In this document: piece after piece, positions 10,248 to 20,477 of the stretch | How positions within the stretch are numbered: the first letter of the stretch is position 1 | How the letters are laid out: each line of letters opens with the position of its first letter | Source of the DNA: Adiantum capillus-veneris | Lineage: Eukaryota; Streptophyta; Polypodiopsida; Polypodiales; Pteridaceae | Length of the DNA stretch: 64,000 nucleotides | Assembly (NCBI GenBank): GCA_014529385.2 | Contig: CM043960.1 | Coordinates: 124,027,043-124,091,042, forward strand | Direction of reading: 5' to 3' | Notes under the pieces: model-generated | The model's input: only the letters and a program-made list of their open reading frames with translations | Told to the model about the DNA's origin: nothing | Database searches by the model: none | Position numbers and translations under genes: made by a program

Positions 10248-13200
10248 ATGTACCTACGCTCTGGACGAGTGTTAGAGCACGAGCATATTGGTAGTGCCTC
10301 CATTTACGCGGGCACCCATTATTCCTCCACCCTAGGTTCTGGACCTTCGGCCGGGACTCAAGGTAGCGCGAACCAAGATCCTCATATCGCGTCTAGTGAT
10401 TCTTCCTTTGACTACGAAGTCATGGAGGGGTATCCCACACCAAACACTGATAGTTCAAGTCAAGACATGCATGCCATGGGCCCACGGCCCGGGTCCAGCG
10501 TGTTTAGCCGCTTAAAAGAGACCCTTAGTAGAGCTACTCGCTCCGAACATGCGGTTAATGAAATAAATGAAGGGAGTGGGGAAGTAAATTCGTCATTCAT
10601 GCCTAAAATAGACCCTATGCTTCTTGAGAGTGTGCATGTGAATGTTCCATCCACTGCACCTCCTGATCCTTTAGGACTATCTCCCTCTGAGGTTCTACTA
10701 CCCGATGGTAGGAGTCTTGCCGAAGTGCAAGAGATCGAACGCTATATGCAAGCAACAAGGGAGAGGGAAATTGAGAACCTACAAAGGCTAGAACAAAGTC
10801 GAGCCCTGAAAGCAAAGGATCCTATGACAACAATCATGCCAGCCGAGCAACCGAGTGCTCCCAAGGTAGCAGTCACATAGGGGCAAGCGATGGGGAGAAA
10901 TAATGCTTCCACCTTGAGGGAAACCTCCAGCACGCCAGGCCTAGATGGGATATTCCTAAACAAAAATTGGGAGTATGACCTACAAGCGAAAGCTTTAACT
11001 GATCGGTACACAGGACACACCTATCATGTGGGTTGGTTAGATGTTCTACAATCCACATCGGGTGCTCCTAGCATAGATGAGCAACAACAGAACGTCTGTG
11101 ATGTCCTCCATAGGATTGTCGAGTTAGAAAGACAGAACACAGGGATCAACATGCCTTCAATAGGCCTAATGAGATTCTTGGATACGGGAAAGGCCAACCA
11201 ACCAACCCTATCACAAATGGAGACTCCCTCAGTGAGCCCCATTGATCCTCCATATGTTGTTTCGCCAGGAGCCTCAGTACAATCTGAGCCCACAAGTGGC
11301 AGCTTTACCTTCCTAGATCTAGCTCATCTTTCTCTTAATGACACTACGGCTACCATGCATATCCCAGTGGTGAGCGTGACAAGAAGTACACCATGGAGTT
11401 CATTTGTTAATACTGCGCCGATGCCTAGTAGCACAATGCCCCCAACTATACCTACATGTATGTATCAATCATGTGCACCTGTCGTACCTCAGCCTCATGT
11501 AGCTCCTACACCTCCGATTATTCCAAGAGATTACAATCCACAATGGCATTATCCAAGATCTTATGCAAGTGGATCCATGCCATTTAATAATAACATGCCA
11601 TATCATGCACCCCCTATGCCTAGGGCCACGCCTGTAAACTTTGGACCACTGTCTGGTACACCACCATACAAAATATGGGACCCAAGAGCCGCGCGTATGC
11701 CAAGGCCAAGGCCAACTCCCATCTCACATGTGGTTCCAGGAGCACATACACCCATTATACCTGCTCAAATAGGAGATTTGGCAGCATTTGCTCAAACTAT
11801 CGGTCGCTCTATTGCGGAAAACATGCGTAGTGCACCTGATAGAGAGCCTAGGAGCAAGGCAGTTCAAGTAGCTAAGCTCACACAGAAATTTAGTGGAGAC
11901 GGAGATGCTAGAAAGCATATGGAAGTCTTTGAACATGTGTGCAATTACTTGGAAGAGCACAATGAGCTACATAAGTGTAAGGCTTTGAGTTTGACCCCAA
12001 GCGGAAAGGCTGGAGATTGGTATAGAACCTTAAGAGTAGAAGAGAAAACGATCTACTCTACTCTTAGGAGATTGTTCTTAAAAGAATACATACGAGAGGG
12101 AGTACTTTGGGGTGTAGCCTCTCAGCTCCAGAAAGCCCAACGAGAAGAAGGTGAATCCGTGAGAGACTTCATTAGTCGCCTAAAGAATTTGAATTCTCGA
12201 TGCAATCCAAACGAGCGATTCAACAACAACCAATTGCTCGATAGATTCATTAGGGGACTACGACATGAAAGTATCTATAATGGCCTAGTCATTAGAGGTA
12301 TCACTACTTGGGAAGCAGTCACCATGAATGCAATCCAATTGGAGGATAATTTAATGATTGCAGGAGAAAGAGTGTCTGCCAAGCCGAAGTCTAGTAGCTC
12401 ACAAGCGTCAGGACATGAGCCAATGAAGATAAAGCCAATCGTGAAAGAGCAAACGATATCTGAGATGACTTTGGCAGATCTCACCAAGGCCATCCAAGAA
12501 AGCCTTAGGGGTAATCGTGCTCCACAAAACACTCATATGTATCCAAGAAGGGAGCAACAATGGTGCTCAATTTTCTTGGGCCCACATACTACGAGTGAAT
12601 GCCCTACTTTCATAGTAAAGTTTAACGGGACTTGTAACACGTGTGGTAGGTATGGCCATCAAGCGAAGGATTGCCTAATGCTTAAATGCATCATGGAAAA
12701 TAGACCGCCTATAGCTTGGGCAGACTCACCTCGAGTTCCTGCATTGATGCCTACCCCACCCATGGAGCAACAGTTGCCATTACAGCACATGGTCCCTAAA
12801 ACCCAAAATGTGGTCCAAACCACACCGTTGCCACCTCCAGTGCTAGGACCGCAACCCCCTCATCCAAGAGTTACACCTATGAAACAAATAGGTTGCGAGT
12901 CATCTAGTACTTATGTAGATTGCAAAGAGGACATAGACTCTAGTATCACCTATGGAGTCGACATGCTTGAGGAGTGTCCCATGTACTATATGGAAGACCA
13001 TTGGGGACAAATCAAACCGGTATATGAAGCTACTGCGCTAGCAGCAAGAGGCCAAAACATTAATAGTTTTTCCCGGAGACCACCTCTTCAGTGCTACGAA
13101 TGTGGTGGACCACATCGAGTAGCTGAGTGCCCCATTAGAATGCAAAAGAATGCCGCACTAATGCCAATACTCACTTGTAATCGTTGTGGCATAGATCATT

Positions 13201-13400
13201 TGATCGCACAGTGTCCTAACAACCCAAACGCACCGAAAATCACACCATTGAACATAATAGAGATTGTTGATGGGACACCACCAACTATAAACATAGCACC
13301 AATGAATGCACTCACACGGTCGATGCTCCAAAAGCAAAATTACATCCTCGAAGAGAGAGATGCTGCATCCATTGGCCGAGCGAGAAGGAAGAAAACATGA
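10248..13400 (+). pseudogene. Gypsy I gag with three zinc knuckles; interrupted by an amber codon
   Basis: The start is taken at ATG 10248 (MYLRSGRVLEHE). The frame stays the same through a TAG at 10878-10880 and continues to the TGA at 13398-13400, about 1,050 codons in all. The N-terminal part is low-complexity and proline-rich. A retrotrans_gag capsid domain lies at about 11880-12360 (SGKAGDWYRTL, EGESVRDFISRLK, FIRGL). Zinc-binding motifs follow: CNTCGRYGHQAKDC (standard spacing), then CYECGGPHRVAEC and CNRCGIDHLIAQC, both with the shorter C-X2-C-X3-H-X4-C spacing. Gag would build the particle and bind genomic RNA. The amber codon may be a mutation or, less likely, a readthrough site. Confidence 0.88.
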
Positions 13401-14663
13401 AGAAAGAAATCCCTTAATGCTTCTAGCTCAAAATCTAGTTCAAAGACTAACATAGGGACAGGAGAGGATCCCGTGTATATGAATGACCCTGAGGATGACT
13501 CAGATTCGATAGAGACCACGGAGACCAAAACTGTTACTACAAAGGAAAAAGCCAGTGAGGAGGATCACGAGAGGGAATTACGACGAACACCAAAAGAGTA
13601 TTCAAAGTTAAACAACCCAGTTTCGAACCCCCAAGATAAGCCACGAGAGACAAAAAATGAGGATTGAAAGAGAAAGATTGGAACCTATCCAAACCCAACA
13701 GTGGAAATTGAACGATTCCAACAACTGAGGGGTTTGGTGGAAGAAACTCAATGAAAATTAGAACCTGAACCCAAACATATCCAGATGTCGGACACAATGT
13801 TTCCCAAACAAGTTCAACCTCACAAGAACTACAGGCCGTTAGCTATACCCAGTATCATTCGGGAAGAGAGTGAGGGTAGGACATCTGAAAGTGGACACAC
13901 ACCTTTCCTACTAGAGAGAATGTTCAATGAGGGAATGCCCGACCCCCTTGAGGAAGTGGAGATTCCATCTTCACCATTCTCTTGTCAGGGTCCTACGTCC
14001 CACAAGATGCCATTAAATGTTGCCAAGCTAATGGATTTCATGTCCTCAGAAACACGTACGACTATCATATCTAAGTTATACGGAGATCTAGAATTATTCC
14101 TAGCACTGCGAGCGCTTCTCAATGGAGAATTACAGGCCGGATTACCACAGTTTGCACATATGAACAAACCTGACTTGGTGATGAATGATGAGGAACATTT
14201 AGCACCACCATCTGACCTAGCGGGACATGAATCTGTAATTGAAATACTCGTTAACAAGTTGGGGCAATACTTTGAAGGTGATGAATCTAATGCTACTCTA
14301 CCAATCACTACTAAAGGATTAATTGTAAAGGGGGTCCTTGACGGTGGTGCGGGAGTCAGCATGGTGACAAAGAGTTGTTGGGAGTCTATGGGGCGACCTC
14401 ACCTTGAAGCCACAAGCGTAGTGGTAAAAATGGCTAATGGATCTATTGTTACGCCTATTGGAATGCTAAAGGATCTAAGGATCAAGGTCTTGGGACACAA
14501 GGTAAGGCAGACTTTCATTGTTATGGATTTTTCCAAGCATCCTATGTCATTTGAGATGATCTTAGGGCGTCCATTCATGAGGGAAGAAAAAATGGTGCAT
14601 GATGGTCCAAAAACCACGTTTACTTACAGTTCCAAGACTCTGTCATTCGAGTTGATCTTTTAA
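13401..14663 (+). pseudogene. Gypsy I first retropepsin (gag-pol protease)
   Basis: The gag frame continues past TGA 13398-13400 and further TGA codons at 13665-13667 and near 13752, into an open stretch 13785-14663. The protease fold is visible: active-site loop VKGVLDGGAGVSMV (DGGA in place of DTGA/DSGA), and the C-terminal motif EMILGRPFMREE. After the motif a TAA at 14661-14663 ends the frame, but the shifted frame (…LSGRTHPLGNKF) continues into pol, so a one-base change probably broke it. The role is cleavage of the gag-pol polyprotein. Gly in the active-site triad position is seen in some plant gypsy elements, so loss of activity is not certain. Confidence 0.85.
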
Positions 14664-16650
14664 GTGGTCGAACGCATCCTCTAGGAAATAAATTCATCAT
14701 TGATAATCGATCAGACACAACAATTCACTCAGCTCCATTACAGTATTGTTACACGTGTAACGAAGACACGGATATTGGGGAGAACTCTCCTTATATGGAT
14801 ATCCTACCCGGAATGGTTGAGTCAGACAATGTCGATTGGGTACACCTAGCGGCAACTATAGATACATGGGGAGCTAGAGGAACAACCTGGGTAACACCAG
14901 ATGGGGAAGAGATACCACACATTGCACTAGTAAACATGTTAGGTGTAGCGCATGTAACATCCGATGATAAGAAAGAGGCACACCTATCTGAGAGTGAAAC
15001 CGATGATTCCTCAAAGGCTTCAGGCCAATACACATCAGAAACGGAATCTCAGGGAGAAATGGATTCGGAACCTGAGGAAACATCGGGTGAGCCAAGTATA
15101 GAAACTGAACACTCAAGGACTAATACGACCATCTATGGTAATTTATATGAGAGCGAAGAAGATACAAGCGAAGACCTATCAAGCGAGTCGAGTTCAAACA
15201 TTTACCAAAATCAAAACCTTAACAAGAAACAAAGGTCATATAAGAGACGACGATATCGAGCAAATGTGAGAGCTAGGATAAACAAGGAAAGATCTACTGC
15301 AGAATGGCTTAGCTATCTAGGGGCATGTGATGCTCATCGAAAGCTAGTAGACAATTGGGGTGAACATCTCCAAAGTGTCATGTGGTGCAGCCCGCGACCC
15401 ATTAACCTCGCTCAATTGGAGGTTACAGAGCCGAAATTGAGTCGAACTATAAGAAGACATCAAAACCGAGAGTTAGCTCAACAACAAAAGGAGGCAGAAC
15501 TAAAAGAAAGGTCTCTGTCAGGACAGGAGCCTGCTGACTTACATACGGCTCCTGAACATTTTAAATCTTATACCACTGGGGAGCGAAAGGTTGTGTATGC
15601 CAAAGCCCAACGAATACCTACCAATGGAAGCAGTGGAGTCTATGATGGTCCAGCGGTAGTTAAAGAGATAGAATTAGCAGAACCAGGTGAGGAGTCTAAA
15701 CCAGTCTTTATTGCTCAAGACCTTACCGAAACTGAAGAGGCTGTACTTAAGGAGCTCCTCAAGGAATACAAGGATATCTTTGCTTGGACATATCATGCCA
15801 TGAAGGGCGTTCCACCTTTTGTGGTGCAACATACAATTCCCATGATCAACACTGCTAAACCTGTCCAGCAACGACCCTATCCAATGAATCCTAAGTACGC
15901 CAAAATTGTACAAGAGGAGATTGAAAAACTTATCCAATGTGGATTCATATACCCTATTGAGCACTCAGAATGGGTTTCTCCAATAGTCATTGTGCCAAAA
16001 AAGAATGGGAAACTAAGAGTGTGCATGGACCTCAAGAAAGTTAATGCAGCCACTAGGAGAGATCATTATCCCTTGCCATATTCAGAACATGTGCTTGAAA
16101 GAGTTGCGGGCAAAGAAGCTTATAGCTTTTTAGATGGGTACTCTGGTTACAATCAAATCACAATTGCATTAGAGGACGAAGCTAAAACTGCTTTTATCAC
16201 AGAGTTTGGAGTGTTGCATTTCGTGTTATGGCTTTTGGCTTAACAAATTTCCTTGCTACATTCGAACGATTAATAAACACTGCGTTTAAAGAATTTCTAA
16301 GGGAGTTTTGTGAAGCTTTCCTAGACGAACTTTGTGTTTATTCTTCTTGGGAGAAGCATTTGTTATATCTACGAAAAATATTTGAAAGGTGCAGATTTTA
16401 TCGCATCTCATTGAACCCTTTCAAATGCCAATTTTGGGTTAAGCATGGAGTCATTCTAGGGCATATAGTGTCCAAGAACGGGATATCCACAGATGAGAGT
16501 AAGATTAAAGCCATTGCCGATTTTCCACCACCTACGAACTATAAAGGAGTTCAAAGATTTATGGTCCATGTTGGTTATTATCGAAGGTTTATTTTCAACT
16601 TTGCTGAGATAGCACGTCCATTGTACAAGCTTCTTATCGAGTTTCACTAG
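14664..16650 (+). pseudogene. Gypsy I reverse transcriptase; YxDD changed to FLDE
   Basis: The 14795-16243 frame carries a charged linker and then RT: IVPKKNGKLRVCMDLKKVN, HYPLPYSEHVLERVAG, and the first catalytic Asp in YSFLDGYSGYNQI. A frameshift near 16215 moves to the 16228-16650 frame (MAFGLTNFLATFERL). The usual YLDD box reads FLDELCVYS, with codons at 16318-16329, so the second catalytic Asp is Glu. A TAG at 16648-16650 stands where the family has Trp. The thumb and connection follow (GHIVSKNGISTDESK, GYYRRFI). RT would copy the element RNA; this copy is very unlikely to. Confidence 0.9.
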
Positions 16651-17016
16651 ACGGAAGAATGTCATCAATCTTATGAGTTATTAAAGAAGGCCCTAACAAG
16701 TGCTCCAATCCTGCGAACACCTGATTGGAATGTACCTTTTCATGTGCATATTGATGCATCAAATTTTGCTATTGGGTGTGTTCTAACTCAACCAGGAGAA
16801 CATAAATTGGACTACCCTATTAGCTTTGCAAGTCGCCAATTAAATGATGTCGAGATGAACTACACTACTACAGAGCGCGAAGGTCTAGCTATGATTTACG
16901 CAGTAAAGAAATTTCTCTATTACCTTCTTGCTACCAAGTTTGTGTTTTATGTTGATCATCAAGCATTGCTATATTTGGTAAACAAGCCGTGTTCCACAGG
17001 TCGAATTACATGATGG
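16651..17016 (+). pseudogene. Gypsy I RNase H domain
   Basis: Same frame as the upstream RT piece. Conserved acidic residues are visible in HVHIDASNFAIGCVL (Asp), TTTEREGLAMIYAV (Glu) and VFYVDHQALLYLV (Asp). A TGA at about 17011-17013 interrupts the junction to integrase, where related elements have Trp (RIT-stop-WLLIL). RNase H removes the RNA strand after copying. Confidence 0.88.
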
Positions 17017-19134
17017 TTGTTAATTCTTCTTGAGTTTGACTTCATCGTTGTTGTGAGGCTTGGGAGGAAACATGTCATGGTGGATCATTTATCTCGTATC
17101 CCTAATGGCGAAGCTCCTACGGGGGTTGATGATGAATTTCCTGATACTCCTTTGTTCATTGTTGAGACAATGCCTGAATGGAGTGAAAAGATTGTTAACT
17201 TCTTAGTTAATGGTTTTCCACCCAAAGAGCTGCGAAAATATATAGCTCAAAAATTAATCAAGGAATGCGAACCCTATTGCTTACTGGCTGGAACTCTCTA
17301 TAAGAGAGGAAAAGATGACGTTCTTAGACGCTGTGCCCACGAGAATGAGTATTTATATATTCTACAAGAGGCACACATGGGCGTAGCTGGTGGTCACTTT
17401 TCAGGAAAGTTGACTACCCGAAAGATCTTACAGTCAGGCTATTGGTGGCCCACTCTGTTTAAGGATGCATCACTTTTTGCAAAGGGATGTGATGAATGCC
17501 AACGCTTCAACAAGCCACAAAGAAGGGATAGGATGCCTCTACATCCCATCAAGGTAACCCAACCATTTGAAAAGTGGGGCTTAGACTTTGTAGGACTGAT
17601 TAGTCCGGCTGCACGTAACACGCAATCACGATATATCATTGTGGCTACCGACTATGTAACCAAATGGGCTGAAGCAAAAGCAGCACGAAAGGCGGATGCA
17701 AAAACAACAGCTAAGTTCCTCTTTGAGAACATTATCACACGTTTTGGATGCCCCTTTGAACTTGTGAGTGACAATGGAACTCATTTTATAAATGAAGTAA
17801 TAAAAGAACTCACATCAAACTTCATGATATCTCACCACAAGTCTACACCCTATTATCCCCAAGCAAATGGCCAAGCTGAGAGTACCAACAAAAATCTCAT
17901 CTCCATTTTGACAAAGACAGTTGAGGCTAATCGCACTGATTGGGACCTAAAGCTTACATCAGCTTTATGGGCTTATCGTACTGCGTATAAAGTTGCTATT
18001 AATTGCACACCGTTTAAGATGGTGTATGGCCAAGAAGCAGTTATGCCATGGGAGTTTGTCATTCCTAGTCTTCGAGTAGCTTCTCAAGAAGGTTGGGATG
18101 GTAACCCCTTAGTGGAGCGATTATATATCCATGAAAGGCTAGATGAAGAAAGGCAATTAGTTGTGCGAAATGCTCTAGTGGAGAAGGATAGGACAAAGAA
18201 GTGGTTTGATAGCCATTTAAAGGATAAAGACATCAAGGTTGGTGATAAAGTTCTTATGTACGGGGTACGTAATGAAAAGAAGAAATTGAAATACGCTGGT
18301 AAGGGACCATATCGAGTGTGTGAAATTACCCCGCAAGGGACCATTCGTGTGGAGACTCTAGATGGAGTTGAAACCATTGGATTCCTTAATGGGAGTAAAT
18401 TCAAAAGATATTATGATCCTCTAAGCCAGGAAGAGTTGCAAGCCATCCATCAAAAGAAGGATGCCAAGGAACAAGCAGAGCTTAGAAAAATCCAAGCAAG
18501 AGTTGAGGCTCGAGAACGACAACAACATCTTAGACGCCAACGAGAGGCTAATCTGGGAATCACGCAAGCATTTTTCGAGGACACAGATGACGAATCATTA
18601 GAATCTGAGCCACCTTTACGATACCCAATTGAGCTAAATAGCCCCTATGGGAAAGTACTATACAATGCCTTATTAGATACGGGAGCTAAACACAATTTGT
18701 TATCCTATGGAGTTTGGTGTCAATTAGGGAAACCGACCCTATCCCCGAGTACGATGCAAGTCAAGGGCATTAATAAAAAGAAAACTGCTATTCTTGGAGT
18801 CCTTCAGACCCCTATTGTCTATGACAATGGAAGCATAGTGCAGAGGTTTCTAGTCATGCCCGCGGGAGCTATGGAAGGCAACGTAAACCTGGGACGCACG
18901 TGGATGTTGGCAACCAAATGCACTATTGATTGGGATATTGGTAGTGTCACGACGCGACCACCGACTCTTACCCCTATCATTCAAGCAAAGTCACCTACGT
19001 TGCAAACTCTAGCAAAGTTGAAGGATAGCCAACATTCACAAGCCAAGGTGGTTAACTCGTCTTTGCCGGCTACCCATGAACCTAGCACTTCAACACTTGT
19101 AGTTGCAGCAAGCAGTAATATTGCAAGTACTTAA
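17017..19134 (+). CDS. Gypsy I integrase fused to a second retropepsin-like domain
   Basis: A 705-codon open stretch whose first Met is internal to pol; the frame really continues from RNase H through a TGA. Residues about 115-165 form the HHCC zinc domain (EAHMGVAGGHF, GCDECQRF). The DDE core has D190 (GLDFVGL), D252 (SDNGTHF) and E288 (AESTNKN), giving D-D-35-E. The C-terminal SH3-like part is GKGPYRVCEITPQG. After a coiled, Gln/Arg-rich segment (about 465-520), residues 530-650 look like a separate aspartic protease: NALLDTGAKHNLLS with D554-T-G-A, and NVNLGRTWM with L625-G-R, the usual C-terminal signature. This domain is not part of the standard gag-PR-RT-RH-IN order. It could be a captured protease or a duplicated, diverged one. 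Confidence 0.85.
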   Translation: MLILLEFDFIVVVRLGRKHVMVDHLSRIPNGEAPTGVDDEFPDTPLFIVETMPEWSEKIVNFLVNGFPPKELRKYIAQKLIKECEPYCLLAGTLYKRGKDDVLRRCAHENEYLYILQEAHMGVAGGHFSGKLTTRKILQSGYWWPTLFKDASLFAKGCDECQRFNKPQRRDRMPLHPIKVTQPFEKWGLDFVGLISPAARNTQSRYIIVATDYVTKWAEAKAARKADAKTTAKFLFENIITRFGCPFELVSDNGTHFINEVIKELTSNFMISHHKSTPYYPQANGQAESTNKNLISILTKTVEANRTDWDLKLTSALWAYRTAYKVAINCTPFKMVYGQEAVMPWEFVIPSLRVASQEGWDGNPLVERLYIHERLDEERQLVVRNALVEKDRTKKWFDSHLKDKDIKVGDKVLMYGVRNEKKKLKYAGKGPYRVCEITPQGTIRVETLDGVETIGFLNGSKFKRYYDPLSQEELQAIHQKKDAKEQAELRKIQARVEARERQQHLRRQREANLGITQAFFEDTDDESLESEPPLRYPIELNSPYGKVLYNALLDTGAKHNLLSYGVWCQLGKPTLSPSTMQVKGINKKKTAILGVLQTPIVYDNGSIVQRFLVMPAGAMEGNVNLGRTWMLATKCTIDWDIGSVTTRPPTLTPIIQAKSPTLQTLAKLKDSQHSQAKVVNSSLPATHEPSTSTLVVAASSNIAST

Positions 19135-19272
19135 CCTGCACGACCTAAGAGTACATATCAATGGGTCCCCAAGGCCTTACTTCCAACTACCTCAACCCTC
19201 CCATCCATTTCAAGAAAAAATTTCCCAGGAGAACCAAGAGCACGCTCTAGGAGATTCAAGACCAAATCATGA
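19135..19272 (+). pseudogene. in-frame extension after the second protease, with a QWVPK motif
   Basis: The frame stays open past the TAA at 19132-19134 and reads ARPKSTYQWVPKALL, ending at a TGA at 19270-19272. A second copy of the motif in another frame follows near 19321-19347 (EQIWVPKRKMC). Element N carries repeated W(V/I)PK motifs in a similar downstream position, which suggests a shared C-terminal module. Confidence 0.5.
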
Positions 19273-19405
19273 TGGATTCCAAAATGACTATTAGAAGCCC
19301 AAGGCTACTATGATGGAAAGGAGCAAATTTGGGTACCTAAACGTAAAATGTGTCCTTCCCTATCGACAACAAACCAATGAGTCAAACAGTGTAACGCTAT
19401 AGCCA

Positions 19406-19807
19406 ATGGCAGACCGTGGGAAGGGAAAGATCACAGAATGCTACACACCTAGTCCAGAGCTAGTTTGGGCTCCAAGGCAAAACCAATTTATTCCACCTAG
19501 CTCAGGAAGGGGGGAGTTCCATGAAGCTTCTAGCTCCTCATGTAATACATCCATAGAGGTAAAAGCTTCTACACAGCCTCCATCTATAGTAGTGGACCTC
19601 CATGAAGCTACAAAATAATCCACACCTCCCAGTGTTCAAGAATCACCTGATGAACCACTTCAAGTTCGATCTTGGGAGAGTACCTTACCACCCTTGCAAC
19701 TTGACGAGGCACCTAGGGTAATAGAAAACTACTGGCAAAAATCCTCACCTATTACCAACTGGAACAATTGGTTTCAAAGGGTGACGAGCTCATTTCAAAT
19801 GGTATGA
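19406..19807 (+). pseudogene. Gypsy I accessory ORF 1 (split by TAA)
   Basis: ATG at 19406 opens a Ser/Pro-rich stretch (MADRGKGKITECYTPSPEL) to a TAA at 19616-19618. The same frame then remains open to the TGA at 19805-19807 (STPPSVQESPDEPLQ … NWNNWFQRVTSSFQMV). Together about 134 codons. No domain recognised, no signal peptide or membrane segment. It lies between integrase and the PPT, where some plant Ty3 elements keep an extra ORF. Confidence 0.45.
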
Positions 19808-20054
19808 TCTACCCAAGGAAGGGGGGAGTGTTTGCTGACAATCATCACTCACTCACTTTCCTCTCAACCTTTCCCCCTGACCCCTTAATCTCCAATCTTA
19901 GGGAATGTATATATAAAGCCTTATACTCACAAAAACAAGATAAAAAAGTAAAAGAGCAAGAGCCATAACACAAAATCATAAAAACAAATTATGCACAAGA
20001 ACACGACCCTTGTAATATTTGCACTCTAACCATCATCTATTTGCGTGTACAGAT

Positions 20055-20477
20055 ATGGCTAGTACGCTAGAGTCATCCACTCCTGCCTTGGGTGATAGGT
20101 ACCCTCGTTACTGTTCACAAATATTTCACATGGTCCTTCCAGTGCTTGCATGTGAATGGGATTTGATAGGTACGCTAGCATGTGAGAGGAATTTTGAGGA
20201 GTTAGAATGGCTGGAACGTCTCTTGACCATGTCTGATCCATACTTAGTAGAGAGCGTTTCTCCCATTGCACAAGCCTACTCTTTTGACCAAGATGACTAT
20301 AGGCGTCTAGTGACCTTCTTAGTAAACATGGGCACCTATTGGGAAGAAGAAAATTTACAGGACTACACGGATGGCACATATGGTCTCATGGATGATGACT
20401 TTGTTTATCTCGACGACGAGGATAGGGGTTTAACCTTAGGGTTTCCCCCCAACCCCTACAATATCCTATTCCCTTGA
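20055..20477 (+). CDS. Gypsy I accessory ORF 2, acidic protein of unknown function
   Basis: ATG at 20055 (MASTLESSTPALGDRYPRY) gives about 140 residues to the TGA at 20475-20477. Upstream in-frame sequence lacks a better start. The middle is helical and hydrophobic (FHMVLPVLACEWDL, RRLVTFLVNMGTYW). The end is strongly acidic (GLMDDDFVYLDDEDRG). No convincing membrane helix, zinc motif or enzyme signature. Position after integrase and the intact frame, while pol is broken, make it worth testing as an element-encoded accessory gene. It might equally be a captured host exon. Confidence 0.5.
   Translation: MASTLESSTPALGDRYPRYCSQIFHMVLPVLACEWDLIGTLACERNFEELEWLERLLTMSDPYLVESVSPIAQAYSFDQDDYRRLVTFLVNMGTYWEEENLQDYTDGTYGLMDDDFVYLDDEDRGLTLGFPPNPYNILFP

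Noticed and set aside
14640..14670. Programmed -1 frameshift between Gypsy I protease and RT
   Set aside because: The sequence CTTTTAA is not a proper slippery heptamer in the needed frame, and other frameshifts and stops show general decay. A one-base indel is simpler.
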